A DNA stretch of 64,000 nt from Myroides indicus (GCF_004364575.1 NZ_SOAG01000003.1:95423-159422); one strand, 5' to 3'. Shown: positions 9,239 to 17,581, counted from the stretch's first letter. The notes: generated by a model from the letters alone, not told the origin. Translations and numbers: made by a program.

Positions 9239-10027
9239 TTATTTAATTCGATTAAAAGTTCTTGTTCCTTGATAAAACTGATTTCCGTCCGTGCTTAATT
9301 CCAGTGTTACATTTCCTTCATTTACCCATCTTCCATTTTCGTAATCATCATCGGTAAATCTCCACTGGTAAAAATCTGCACTCCATGTTTTTTCTCCTGT
9401 TTTTGTAATTCTATCATAAAAAGTATCACCTACTAATTTTTTAGGAAAATAAGCAGGCGCATGATCCAAATTATATATAATCGCCTTGCTTCCTTCTATC
9501 TTTAATTGATATTTTGAATTGCTGTGTTCCCAAATTCCTTCAATGGATTTTTTAGGTTCAGGCTCAGGGTTAGGATTTGGATTACCTGATTTTGACGTTC
9601 TTTCTAAAGTGATTTTACTTTTAAACGTTTTCATCTGACCGTTATCGTCTATATCATCATACTCTTCAACAGTTACAAACTGACTAGCTTCTGGATTAGG
9701 AGCATCAAAGGTAATAGATGGAACCGTATATCCTTCATAATCTTTTAGAGTCATTGTCACTTGCTTGTTTTTATAGCTCAATTTAGTGTATCCTATATCG
9801 CCATACGAATCGTGAGATATTCCATCTGCATCTGTACTAAAGGTATATACCTCTGTTGAATTATTGTAACTGTCTTCTACCGTCACTTTCCAATTGCCTT
9901 TGGGGTCAAAAAAGCCACTGTTATCAGATCCGGCTTCCTTGTTGTCATCACTGCTACTACAAGCCGTGAATGTTAGTCCTAAAAAAAGAACTAATCCTAT
10001 GTTTTTTAAAAGTTTAAATGTTTTCAT
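9239..10027 (-). CDS. surface lipoprotein A of the tandem array
   Basis: A 262-residue lipoprotein with signal peptide and lipobox LTFTAC. The mature start C-S-S-S-D-D-N resembles the acidic export signal (LES) that sends Bacteroidota lipoproteins to the cell surface. Two beta-rich domains follow (about 35-150 and 165-262), joined by a Pro-Asn-Glu linker (NPNPNPEPEP); both look lipocalin-like (GNWKVTVED, GIWEHSNSKY). Function is unknown. It is the fourth gene of the D-C-B-A operon and shares a nearly identical signal-coding region with B and C. Confidence 0.75.
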   Translation of the reverse strand: MKTFKLLKNIGLVLFLGLTFTACSSSDDNKEAGSDNSGFFDPKGNWKVTVEDSYNNSTEVYTFSTDADGISHDSYGDIGYTKLSYKNKQVTMTLKDYEGYTVPSITFDAPNPEASQFVTVEEYDDIDDNGQMKTFKSKITLERTSKSGNPNPNPEPEPKKSIEGIWEHSNSKYQLKIEGSKAIIYNLDHAPAYFPKKLVGDTFYDRITKTGEKTWSADFYQWRFTDDDYENGRWVNEGNVTLELSTDGNQFYQGTRTFNRIK

Positions 10028-10083
10028 AATAAGATAAATTAAATTTTGCCTATTCTTTGCGTTTTTCGGCTTCGTCGCTTGTA
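9940..10083 (-). repeat. shared 5' module copy before/inside lipoprotein A
   Basis: The leader element (CGAAGCCGAAAAACGC core) plus about 88 bp of signal-coding DNA are closely matched in the copy at 10575-10716. In the coding part, A and C differ at one base over about 54 bp after the ATG. Confidence 0.75.
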
Positions 10084-10100
10084 TTAGTTTTGTTTAAATT

Positions 10101-10664
10101 TTAGTTACCCAACTTGTATTGTTCCCATAAAACAGTAGTATAGCCCATTTCGGAAATTATGTGAGCATAGGTCACTCCAAAACTGTTTAACTCCGTAATT
10201 TCATATACTAATTCTTCAGTAAATGAAGTTTTAACTCCAATTTTTGATTTTGAACTATCTATCCATCTCCAACTGGCATATTCTATAGGTGTGTCTTCAA
10301 GAGTATATCGCGCATAAAGTTTTCCATTCGGATAAAACGCATAATACGTAAAGTCTCCGTCTTCTACATCTGTTTCATACTTTCCTTCATACCAATATAT
10401 TACTCCAGATTTTTCCATTCTCCACCATTTTTGTGAATCTGCATTTAATACAGTGGCAGAATTGGATTTTACAGCGACATTTTCGTCATAACCAGTTAGG
10501 GTTATAAATCGTTGAGCTTCTGGTACAATTTCACCTTTAGGTACGTTTTCTAAAAGGTTAGAACCTTTTCCTCCTTTGTTGTCATCGCTACTGCTACAAG
10601 CAGTAGTTACAAGACCTAAAAAAAGAATCAATCCAATGTTTTTTAAAAGTTTAAATGTTTTCAT
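10101..10664 (-). CDS. surface lipoprotein B of the tandem array
   Basis: A 187-residue lipoprotein with lipobox LVTTAC and mature start C-S-S-S-D-D-N-K-G-G. The mature part is rich in aromatic and beta-forming residues (KWWRMEKSGVIYWYEGKYET) and bears no evident likeness to A beyond the signal region. I recognise no family. It lies 21 bp downstream of gene C in the same direction. Its leader (10665-10716) is like that of gene A. Confidence 0.7.
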   Translation of the reverse strand: MKTFKLLKNIGLILFLGLVTTACSSSDDNKGGKGSNLLENVPKGEIVPEAQRFITLTGYDENVAVKSNSATVLNADSQKWWRMEKSGVIYWYEGKYETDVEDGDFTYYAFYPNGKLYARYTLEDTPIEYASWRWIDSSKSKIGVKTSFTEELVYEITELNSFGVTYAHIISEMGYTTVLWEQYKLGN

Positions 10665-10716
10665 AATAAATAGATTTAATAGTGCCTACTCTATACGGTT
10701 TTCGGCTTCGCCGTTA
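10575..10716 (-). repeat. shared 5' module copy before/inside lipoprotein B
   Basis: Second copy: leader with CGAAGCCGAAAACCG and an adjacent GTAGGCA, then the same signal-coding segment. The leader part overlaps the 3' end of gene C, where it is read as GEAENRIE. Confidence 0.75.
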
Positions 10717-11405
10717 ATTTTCAGTTTTCTTGATTTAAATAGGTTTAATCTACCAACCAAAACCCCTATATAATAAAGTGCACACTCACTATAAGGAGAA
10801 CTGGCAGGGAACACTGTAAACGTATCACTTCTTCCATTCGAAGTAAAATAAGTATATGTGCCTACTTCTAATGATGTGGTAACCAAACCAGGTAAAAAGC
10901 ATTCGTTTACAGGATTATATATAGCATTTGGATCTTTTTCTCCATTGATTACTGTTACATAGGTCACATATTTTGTAAACGTTCCTATAAATGAGCCTTT
11001 AATATAAACACTAACTCCAACCATCTTAGGGTCGCTTGTCCTAAAGGTAACATCTCGCTTCTCTTTATTGCCACCACCGTTGTTGTTTCCACTACCGGGA
11101 TTCCATTCATTATCAAAAACATTACAGTCCATATCATACCATTGCTCTATCAATGATTTTGCAGCATCGTTTGCATCGGGGCAATTTTTTAATTTATTTA
11201 AATAGGCGAATGCGGCTTCTTTGACAGCATCACAATTGGCTCTTGTTGGATTAGCTGTAAAAGAGTCAATTTTGTTTTGATAACGATTTACGTCTTCCTG
11301 TGTGATGCAATCTCCTTTACTGTCATCGCTGCTACTGCAAGCTGTAACTATTAGTCCTAAAAAAAGAACTAATCCTATGTTTTTTAAAAGTTGAAATGTT
11401 TTCAT
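10686..11405 (-). CDS. surface lipoprotein C of the tandem array
   Basis: A 239-residue lipoprotein with lipobox LIVTAC and mature start C-S-S-S-D-D. Residues about 32-90 form a Cys-rich helical part (three or four Cys), then a Gly/Asn linker (GSGNNNGGGN), then a beta domain (VTFRTSDPKMVGVSVYIKG) that resembles the C-terminal domain of lipoprotein D. The last residues (KINGEAENRIE) are read from the repeated leader element found before gene B, which suggests that the native stop was lost or that the 5' module was duplicated into the gene end. Function unknown. Confidence 0.7.
   Translation of the reverse strand: MKTFQLLKNIGLVLFLGLIVTACSSSDDSKGDCITQEDVNRYQNKIDSFTANPTRANCDAVKEAAFAYLNKLKNCPDANDAAKSLIEQWYDMDCNVFDNEWNPGSGNNNGGGNKEKRDVTFRTSDPKMVGVSVYIKGSFIGTFTKYVTYVTVINGEKDPNAIYNPVNECFLPGLVTTSLEVGTYTYFTSNGRSDTFTVFPASSPYSECALYYIGVLVGRLNLFKSRKLKINGEAENRIE
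11316..11405 (-). repeat. shared signal-coding module of lipoprotein C
   Basis: Third copy of the signal-coding part only; the sequence upstream of the ATG (after 11405) is not like the leaders of A and B. Confidence 0.7.
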
Positions 11406-11430
11406 AATTCTACATTTTAAACACTTGTTC

Positions 11431-12183
11431 CTATAAAGTTAAGTTCATCCGCAAACAGCCGTTTGCTTTTATCTCAAAAGTACCACTCCAGTTATACGAC
11501 TGGCAGGTTGCCGTAAAAGAATAGGTTCCGGGAGAAAGCGTGTAATTGGCGTTACCTGAAGAGTTGCAATCATTGATTCCATTGCTGTAATAGCCAGTAA
11601 TGCTTCGGGTTTGTCCGTTTACAGTTACCGTTATTGGTCCGCATTGATAATCATAACCAATCCAAAAGGAGATTTGCCCGTCAGAAGAACCACCACCGCC
11701 GTTGTTTCCGCCACCACCTGTACTTCCTGTATATTTTTTGAAATACATAGTTGTTTCAGCTCTTATACCTGCTGTTTCATAATATCCCCAAAGCGTCAGA
11801 TTGCTGTCTGTTAATGTTTTTACCTGATTACCGTGTTCATCTCCCGGAAAAAAGATAATCATTTTGGATTTGTCAAATGTAAAAGGTGCCGCAATAGAGT
11901 TACCCGGTTCTTGCGCATAATACGTCCCGTCTCTGTCAAATCGATAGGTGATTTCTCCGTCGGCATAAGGAGTAGATTGGTCGTAAATTACCTGTCCTGC
12001 TTCATAAGCAATTTGATGCTTTTGATACATCGTCCAAGTAGTGTATAATTTGTCGGCAGTTCCGCTACCTGCGCCTCCTCCTCCTCCATAGTTGTCATCA
12101 CTGCTTCCTGAACTGTCAGAATCACAACTGACCACTGTTAGTACAATCAATAATGTACACAAAACATTAAATAGATTTTTCAT
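11431..12183 (-). CDS. surface lipoprotein D, first gene of the array
   Basis: A 250-residue lipoprotein with a signal peptide different from A-C (lipobox LTVVSC) and an acidic Ser/Asp start (CDSDSSGSSDD). After a Gly-rich linker comes a lipocalin-like domain (YTTWTMYQKHQ to MYFKKYTG), a second Gly linker, and a C-terminal beta domain with paired Cys (DYQCGPITVTVNG, IKANGCLRM) that resembles that of C. It is the promoter-proximal gene, with TAATTTTG and the ATACCC palindrome just upstream, so it probably leads a leftward D-C-B-A-barrel transcript. Confidence 0.72.
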   Translation of the reverse strand: MKNLFNVLCTLLIVLTVVSCDSDSSGSSDDNYGGGGGAGSGTADKLYTTWTMYQKHQIAYEAGQVIYDQSTPYADGEITYRFDRDGTYYAQEPGNSIAAPFTFDKSKMIIFFPGDEHGNQVKTLTDSNLTLWGYYETAGIRAETTMYFKKYTGSTGGGGNNGGGGSSDGQISFWIGYDYQCGPITVTVNGQTRSITGYYSNGINDCNSSGNANYTLSPGTYSFTATCQSYNWSGTFEIKANGCLRMNLTL

Positions 12184-12209
12184 AACAATAAAAAGATTAA
12201 TGGTTTTTA

Positions 12210-12257
12210 CAAAATTAGGGGAGGAATAAATACCAAAAGATACCCATTAATGGGTAT
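12210..12257 (-). promoter_or_regulatory. palindrome operator and promoter of the lipoprotein operon
   Basis: ATACCC-ATTAAT-GGGTAT spans 12240-12257 and TAATTTTG (perfect TAnnTTTG) spans 12210-12217 on the minus strand, 22 bp apart. A TTG in CTTTTGG lies between them about 16 bp from the -7 box, as a -33 element. Transcription should begin near 12204, giving a leader of about 20 nt before lipoprotein D. The operator just abuts the -33 element, fitting an activator. Confidence 0.7.
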
Positions 12258-12292
12258 TTTTTGGTATACTTTATCAATATTTAAATTTTTGA

Positions 12293-12400
12293 AATAAAAA
12301 AAACAGTCCAAGAATGAACTGTTTTTTACACTAACTAACTCAATTTTTAAAATAAATCTTTTAGGTTATATTTATCTCCTTAAAGTTTTTTCAAAAAAGT
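12293..12400 (-). ncRNA. probable small RNA of about 105 nt
   Basis: A perfect -7 box TATATTTG (12406-12413) with the ATACCC palindrome 22 bp upstream points to a transcript starting near 12400. It would end at an intrinsic terminator (stem ACAGTTC/GGACTGT, 12302-12325, then a T8 run). No ATG lies in between; a purine-rich AAGGAG is present but is not followed by a usable ORF. The unit sits between the response regulator stop and the separate lipoprotein promoter, so it is not simply a leader. Existence is inferred from signals only. Confidence 0.5.
12302..12325 (-). terminator. terminator of the putative small RNA
   Basis: Hairpin ACAGTTC-ATTCTT-GGACTGT with one G-U pair, followed on the minus strand by eight T residues. 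It could also end read-through from the response regulator gene. Confidence 0.7.
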
Positions 12401-12405
12401 TGCCG

Positions 12406-12453
12406 CAAATATAGGAGAATGAAAGGTATGAAAGAATACCCCTTTTGGGGTAT
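12406..12453 (-). promoter_or_regulatory. palindrome operator and promoter of the small RNA
   Basis: ATACCC-CTTTTG-GGGTAT spans 12436-12453 and extends outward to a 24-bp perfect palindrome (12433-12456, AGAATACCCC arms). TATATTTG spans 12406-12413, 22 bp away. It is the most symmetric of the four copies. It lies 44 bp after the response regulator stop codon. Confidence 0.65.
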
Positions 12454-12496
12454 TCTGTTAAATATACGTAACTATTTTGTTTTCTCTCTTCTCAGC

Positions 12497-13129
12497 TTAT
12501 TTTAATCCGTAATATTTATTGACGGCTTCGGTGCGGTTATTTACATGAAGTTTATTATAAATATTCTTAATATGTTTTTTTATAGTTTCAATACTTACAT
12601 TCAGTTTTCCTCCTATTTCTTTATATTGCTCTCCGTTAGATAAATGTTCTAATATTTCTTTTTCTCTTATCGTTAAACTAAAATTTTCTTGAATAGCGTT
12701 ATAGCTTTGAAATGACATAATAACTTTTTTAGCAATGGTTGAACTCATGGGAGCACCTCCATTATAAAGATCTTGTAAAGCTTCTAATATTTTTTTGTTA
12801 CTTTCGCCTTTCAATAAATAACCATCCGCACCATTTTGCAATGCTTTAAAAACCATTTCTTCACTGTCAAAAAAACTACAAACCATACACAAAGCATCCG
12901 GACGGTATTTTTTTATATGTCGGATAACATCTATACCTGAGCCATCGGGTAGATTTAAATCTATCCAAAAGATATCCGGATCAATGTCGTCAAATCCGCG
13001 ATAAAATTTTTTTATTGTTTCATAAGTCTGCAGGCAACAAAATATATTAGAAAAATTGAGAAGCAATTTAATGGTATCTCTGTAATTTTTTTCATCTTCT
13101 AAAACTACTATTGAAATCTTCTCACTCAT
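12497..13129 (-). CDS. NarL/LuxR-type response regulator
   Basis: A 210-residue regulator with an N-terminal receiver (acidic pair VLEDEKN, phospho-acceptor D57 in WIDLNLPDGSG, Lys in GYLLKGES) and a C-terminal LuxR helix-turn-helix (LTIREKEILEHLSNGEQYKEI, VSIETIKKHIKNIY). It should be phosphorylated by the kinase gene 53 bp upstream and bind DNA as a dimer. Downstream of it lie two promoters with the ATACCC palindrome, so it is the best local candidate for binding that site. That link is inference. Confidence 0.9.
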   Translation of the reverse strand: MSEKISIVVLEDEKNYRDTIKLLLNFSNIFCCLQTYETIKKFYRGFDDIDPDIFWIDLNLPDGSGIDVIRHIKKYRPDALCMVCSFFDSEEMVFKALQNGADGYLLKGESNKKILEALQDLYNGGAPMSSTIAKKVIMSFQSYNAIQENFSLTIREKEILEHLSNGEQYKEIGGKLNVSIETIKKHIKNIYNKLHVNNRTEAVNKYYGLK

Positions 13130-13182
13130 AATTAATTATATACATTTATTTAGCTGCAATTTGAAGAAAAAAAATAAAGTTT

Positions 13183-15141
13183 TCAATCCCTATTTTGGGG
13201 TATATTCTTAGAAAAAATCACACTTGTTCCTCCTGAGTCAGAATTTATTTCAAAATTACCCTCTATAACATCCATTCTAATCTTCATATTGTCAATTCCA
13301 TTTTTAAAATCTTTGACATTATTTTTGTCAAATCCTTTACCATTATCCCTTATTTCCACTTTAAAAATATCATTATTGTAAGTAAATATCATCTGTACTT
13401 GAGATGCTTTCGCGTGTTTTAATATATTATTTATAGCTTCTTTTACACATAGAAAGAAGTTTTTACGTACATCGTCATCAATTTCCAATAAAGGAATATC
13501 AGAATCAATCTTTATCGTAGTTTTTATTTCAAAGCTCTCCATGATTTTTTCAGCATAGCTTTTGCAATACCATGTTAACTTTTCTAATGTATTATTTTCC
13601 TGATTGAGTGTCCAAATGATATCTCTGACTTTCTGAGTTACTTCAGTCTGCATTTCGAGTAATTTACGATGTCCTTCTTTTAAAAATGGATCATTTGTTT
13701 TATCAAAAATCATTTCACTTAATATTTTTATCCCCGAAAGACTAGAACCTAAATCATCGTGTACATCTCTTGAAATACGTTTTCTTTCTTCATAAACACC
13801 AAGCAATGTTTGTTTTTCTGCTTCTGTTTCTTGTTGCTTAATTCTATATTCATATTTTCTCTTATTACGTGCTCTTAATCTTAGGAAATAGACCGTAATT
13901 AGAATTGCTACAACTGCTAAGGCAGAACAAATGAACAACAACATATTTTTTTGTTTTGCATGTTGCAGTTTCAGAGCGTTTGTTCGTTTCTCAATCTGAA
14001 TCTCAGTATGAAATTCTTCTATTTTCTGATTTTTTTCAATTGAAAATAAACTATCACCTATTTGCTTAAATTCTTTATAGAATTGTAATGCTTCCTTAAA
14101 TTTGTGCTGTTCTGCATAAACCTCTGATAATATTTCAGTAGCAAAATACTGTCCTTTTAAAAATTCAGTTTGCTGAGATAATTCCAGTGCTTCCAAAGCA
14201 AACGTAGCCGCTCTGTCATACTGTTGAGTTTTTTTATATAATTTTGCTAAATCTATTATAGAAAGAGCAGCTTCTAAAGGATAATTCATTTCTTTTCTCC
14301 GTGCTAAACTCTGCAATAAATAACTTTCAGCTTCCTTGTATTTTTTTTGCTCAAAATATATACTACCTAACCTGTGTAAACAATAAGACACAACCAATTC
14401 ATCTTTATGTGTTTGACCTATTACCTTTGATAATTCAAAATAATATAGTGCAGAATCTTTTTCTTTCATCAAATATTTAATCTCACCTATATCATAATAA
14501 TTCCTTCCTATCCCCATACTATCATTAATTATCTGATAATTATCTGTAGACTCTCGGATATATTTTAATGCTTCATTATATTTTTTTTGATCGGAAAGGA
14601 CAATCGCAATTCCACTTAAACCAAGTGCTTTTGTCGATTTATTGTCAATTTTAGTAGCTACTTCCAAAACTTCATTATAAGATTCTATTGCTTTGACATA
14701 ATCTCCCAAATCATAATATACTTTTCCAAGATTAGAAAGTGTATAGTTCAACAATAAATTTTCTCCAATTTTCCTCCTTATTTCTGCACTTTTAATATAA
14801 TTGCTTTCTGCTTGCTTATTTTTACGTTGTCGGGCAAAATTGTATCCTTGTAAATGATAAATCATAGCTACTCTTTTTAAATCTTCTTTAAAAATATCTA
14901 ACAAAAAAAAGTTCAGATTTTCACAATCTTCAAATCGCATATTATCGCTATATTCATATGAAATATCCACCAGTTTTTTATATTCTTCTTCTGAAATTTC
15001 CCCAGTATTTTTAGAATACTTATTAATAATAGAGTCAACAGGTGTTTTTATTTCTAATTTATTAAAATTAGCTGCTATTGAAGTACTGCAAAAAAATATT
15101 ATAAAAAAACAGTTTTTAAATAAAAAAGCATATAATTTCAT
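13183..15141 (-). CDS. TPR-containing sensor histidine kinase (HisKA_3)
   Basis: A 652-residue kinase. A signal peptide is followed by about eight TPR units (residues 100-380), a coiled region, one membrane helix (LLFICSALAVVAILITVYFL) and a HisKA_3 dimerisation domain with phospho-acceptor H461 in SRDVHDDLG. A HATPase domain follows, with N-box EAINNILKHAK and G-box DNGKGF. The TPR part should lie in the periplasm and sense a protein or peptide. Such TPR kinases paired with LuxR regulators are common in Bacteroidota. It is co-directional with its regulator. Confidence 0.9.
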   Translation of the reverse strand: MKLYAFLFKNCFFIIFFCSTSIAANFNKLEIKTPVDSIINKYSKNTGEISEEEYKKLVDISYEYSDNMRFEDCENLNFFLLDIFKEDLKRVAMIYHLQGYNFARQRKNKQAESNYIKSAEIRRKIGENLLLNYTLSNLGKVYYDLGDYVKAIESYNEVLEVATKIDNKSTKALGLSGIAIVLSDQKKYNEALKYIRESTDNYQIINDSMGIGRNYYDIGEIKYLMKEKDSALYYFELSKVIGQTHKDELVVSYCLHRLGSIYFEQKKYKEAESYLLQSLARRKEMNYPLEAALSIIDLAKLYKKTQQYDRAATFALEALELSQQTEFLKGQYFATEILSEVYAEQHKFKEALQFYKEFKQIGDSLFSIEKNQKIEEFHTEIQIEKRTNALKLQHAKQKNMLLFICSALAVVAILITVYFLRLRARNKRKYEYRIKQQETEAEKQTLLGVYEERKRISRDVHDDLGSSLSGIKILSEMIFDKTNDPFLKEGHRKLLEMQTEVTQKVRDIIWTLNQENNTLEKLTWYCKSYAEKIMESFEIKTTIKIDSDIPLLEIDDDVRKNFFLCVKEAINNILKHAKASQVQMIFTYNNDIFKVEIRDNGKGFDKNNVKDFKNGIDNMKIRMDVIEGNFEINSDSGGTSVIFSKNIPQNRD

Positions 15142-15274
15142 CGTATAGTAAGGTTTATTTTAGCATAAAGGTATTAAAAAACAATTATATTGATTTATTT
15201 TGAATTTAACAAAAACATAACTTAATCATTTTTAAAACTTTTAATCATCTGCAAGTTTATAAAACATAATTATG

Positions 15275-15282
15275 TATTTTTG
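15275..15282 (+). promoter_or_regulatory. -7 box of the permease gene
   Basis: TATTTTTG is a perfect TAnnTTTG match 18 bp before the ATG of the amino-acid permease; the leader would be about 12 nt. Confidence 0.45.
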
Positions 15283-15300
15283 ATTTGAACGCTTTATTAA

Positions 15301-16776
15301 ATGAAAAAGAAACAAGAAAACAACAAAGTTTTACGACACCTAAAAGCTCGCCATCTTACTATGATTGCCATTGGAGGATGTATCGGCACAGGATTATTTA
15401 TGGCAAGTGGTGAAGCTATACAACAAGCCGGACCGGGAGGTGCATTACTTTCCTATGCTGCCATAGGAATTATGGTTTATTTTTTAATGACTTCATTAGG
15501 AGAAATGGCTACTTATCTTCCTGTTTCAGGTTCTTTTAGTACATACGCATCTCGTTTTGTAGACCCTTCATTTGGTTTTGCATTGGGATGGAACTATTGG
15601 TTTAACTGGGTAATTACTGTCGCTGTCGACATTTCGATTGCTGCTTTGGTTATTTCTTATTGGGAGCCAATGAATTTTTTACCTACTTGGGGATGGAGTC
15701 TCCTTTTTTTCTTTATTATTTTCCTGTTAAATATGCTTTCTGTAAAAGCATACGGAGAATCTGAGTATTGGTTTGCTATTATAAAAGTGGTTACTGTAAT
15801 AGTTTTTTTAGCGGTAGGTGTTCTGACTATATTCGGAATCTTAGGAGGAGAATATATTGGATTTAAAAACTTTAATATCGGTGATGCACCAATATTAGGA
15901 GAAACTTTTTCCGGTAAATTTTTATCTGTTTTAGGAGTATTTTTAATTGCTGGATTTTCTTTTCAAGGAACAGAACTTATCGGTATTACTGCAGGAGAAT
16001 CAGAAAATCCTCAAAAGAATATCCCAAAAGCCATCAAACAGGTTTTTTGGAGAATTCTAATCTTTTACATTTTAGCTATTTTAGTAATCGGCTTAATTAT
16101 TCCATATACAAGTCCGCAACTTTTAGGAGCTGACGTTACCCAAATCTCCAAATCACCTTTTACGCTTGTCTTTGAAAAAGCGCATTGGGCATTTGCTGCA
16201 GGTTTTATGAATGCTGTGATTTTAACCTCTATACTTTCTGCCGGAAACTCAGGAATGTATGCTTCAACTCGTATGCTTTATTCCATGGGAAAAGAAGGTA
16301 TGGCGTATAAGTTTTTAGGAACAACAAACAAATACGGAGTACCGTTCTTCTCGTTACTGATAACAGCTTTGATTGTATTATTTTTTTTTACAATTCAATA
16401 TTTTAACGAGAAGGCTGTTGACTTTATCCTTGCTGCTTCCGGATTAACTGGTTTTATAGCTTGGTTGGGAATTGCTGTTAGTCATTATCGCTTTCGATTA
16501 GCTTACAAGGCTCAAAAAAAAGATATGACAAAATTGATTTACAAAGCTAAATGGTTTCCTTTTGGTCCTATATTCGCTTTTATTCTTTGCTTATTAGTTA
16601 TAATCGGGCAAGATACACAATTAATTTTCAAAGGTATCTGGGATTGGCAAGCTCTGCTAATAACTTACATGGGAATTCCATTCTTTTTCTTTTTTTACAT
16701 TTATCACAAGATAAAATTTAAAACAAAAGTCATTCCTCTTAAAAAAGTAGATTTATCAAATGATCAGGTAATTTAA
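15301..16776 (+). CDS. amino-acid permease (APC superfamily, LysP/AroP type)
   Basis: A 491-residue inner-membrane transporter with twelve predicted helices. The N-terminal block HLTMIAIGGCIGTGLFMASG is the unwound-helix signature of the amino acid transporter family, and AGFSFQGTELIGITAGESENP is the conserved TM6 segment of the LysP/AroP/GabP group. It should import an amino acid by proton symport; the exact substrate is not clear. It is a single gene facing away from the kinase and converging on mazG. Confidence 0.88.
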   Translation: MKKKQENNKVLRHLKARHLTMIAIGGCIGTGLFMASGEAIQQAGPGGALLSYAAIGIMVYFLMTSLGEMATYLPVSGSFSTYASRFVDPSFGFALGWNYWFNWVITVAVDISIAALVISYWEPMNFLPTWGWSLLFFFIIFLLNMLSVKAYGESEYWFAIIKVVTVIVFLAVGVLTIFGILGGEYIGFKNFNIGDAPILGETFSGKFLSVLGVFLIAGFSFQGTELIGITAGESENPQKNIPKAIKQVFWRILIFYILAILVIGLIIPYTSPQLLGADVTQISKSPFTLVFEKAHWAFAAGFMNAVILTSILSAGNSGMYASTRMLYSMGKEGMAYKFLGTTNKYGVPFFSLLITALIVLFFFTIQYFNEKAVDFILAASGLTGFIAWLGIAVSHYRFRLAYKAQKKDMTKLIYKAKWFPFGPIFAFILCLLVIIGQDTQLIFKGIWDWQALLITYMGIPFFFFFYIYHKIKFKTKVIPLKKVDLSNDQVI

Positions 16777-16790
16777 GAGCTATTTTATTT

Positions 16791-17561
16791 TTAACTGCGA
16801 AATCTATTCCAGATTTCATTCATTTGTTCAATACTTAAATCTGCAATGTTTTTTCCTGTTTTTTGAGCTTCTTGTTCAATAGACTGAAAACGCATTATAA
16901 ATTTAGCATTAGTTTTACTCAACGCCTTATCCGGGTCAATTCCTGAAAATCGGGCATAATTAATCAGGGAAAATAACACATCCCCAAATTCTTCTTCCAT
17001 TTTTTCAAGATCCTGCCTGGCTTCTTCTGTTTTAAATTCAGATAATTCTTCTTCTACTTTTGCCCAAACCTCTCTTTTTTCTGTCCAATCAAAGCCAACT
17101 CCTGCCGCTTTCTCCTGTATACGGTATGCTTTTATAATTGATGGAAGGCTATTTGGGACTCCTCCCAAAACAGATGTATTACCTTCTTTTATCTTTAATT
17201 TTTCCCAATTTTCTTTGACTTCTTTTTCGTTCTTTACACTCACATTTCCGTAAATATGGGGATGCCTGAAAATTAATTTTTCACAGATACCGTCTGCGAC
17301 GGTTTTAATATCAAATAGATTTTGTTCGCTTCCGATTTTAGCGTAAAAAAGTATGTGCAACAATACATCGCCTAATTCTTTTTTGAGTTCCTCCGTATTT
17401 CGAGTATCAATACTATCTGCCAATTCAAAAACTTCTTCTATGGTAAGATTTCTTAAGGATTCAAAGGTTTGTTTTTTATCCCACGGACATTTTTCTCTCA
17501 AATCATCTAAAATATCTAAAAGCCTTTCTATAGCTTCTAATTGTTGTTTTCGGTTGTGCAT
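16791..17561 (-). CDS. mazG: nucleoside triphosphate pyrophosphohydrolase MazG
   Basis: A 256-residue protein with two MazG domains. EEVFELADSID and ELGDVLLHILFYAKIG in the first, and EEELSEFK and EEEFGDVLFSLINYAR in the second, give the metal-binding E-E-x-x-E and E-x-x-D motifs. It hydrolyses (d)NTPs to the monophosphate and pyrophosphate, clearing abnormal nucleotides. Length and layout are normal. Confidence 0.93.
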   Translation of the reverse strand: MHNRKQQLEAIERLLDILDDLREKCPWDKKQTFESLRNLTIEEVFELADSIDTRNTEELKKELGDVLLHILFYAKIGSEQNLFDIKTVADGICEKLIFRHPHIYGNVSVKNEKEVKENWEKLKIKEGNTSVLGGVPNSLPSIIKAYRIQEKAAGVGFDWTEKREVWAKVEEELSEFKTEEARQDLEKMEEEFGDVLFSLINYARFSGIDPDKALSKTNAKFIMRFQSIEQEAQKTGKNIADLSIEQMNEIWNRFRS

Positions 17562-17581
17562 ATGATTTCGTTTTATACAAA

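Noticed and set aside
12436..12453. Palindrome at 12436 as a simple terminator of the response regulator
   Set aside because: On the minus strand it is not followed by a T run, and the -7 box sits at the same distance as in the other copies.
13186..13203. A fifth copy of the palindrome, ATCCCT-N6-GGGTAT, upstream of the response regulator
   Set aside because: The left arm has two mismatches, the sequence is inside the kinase coding end, and no TAnnTTTG lies at 22-23 bp. I do not count it as an operator; autoregulation is not shown.
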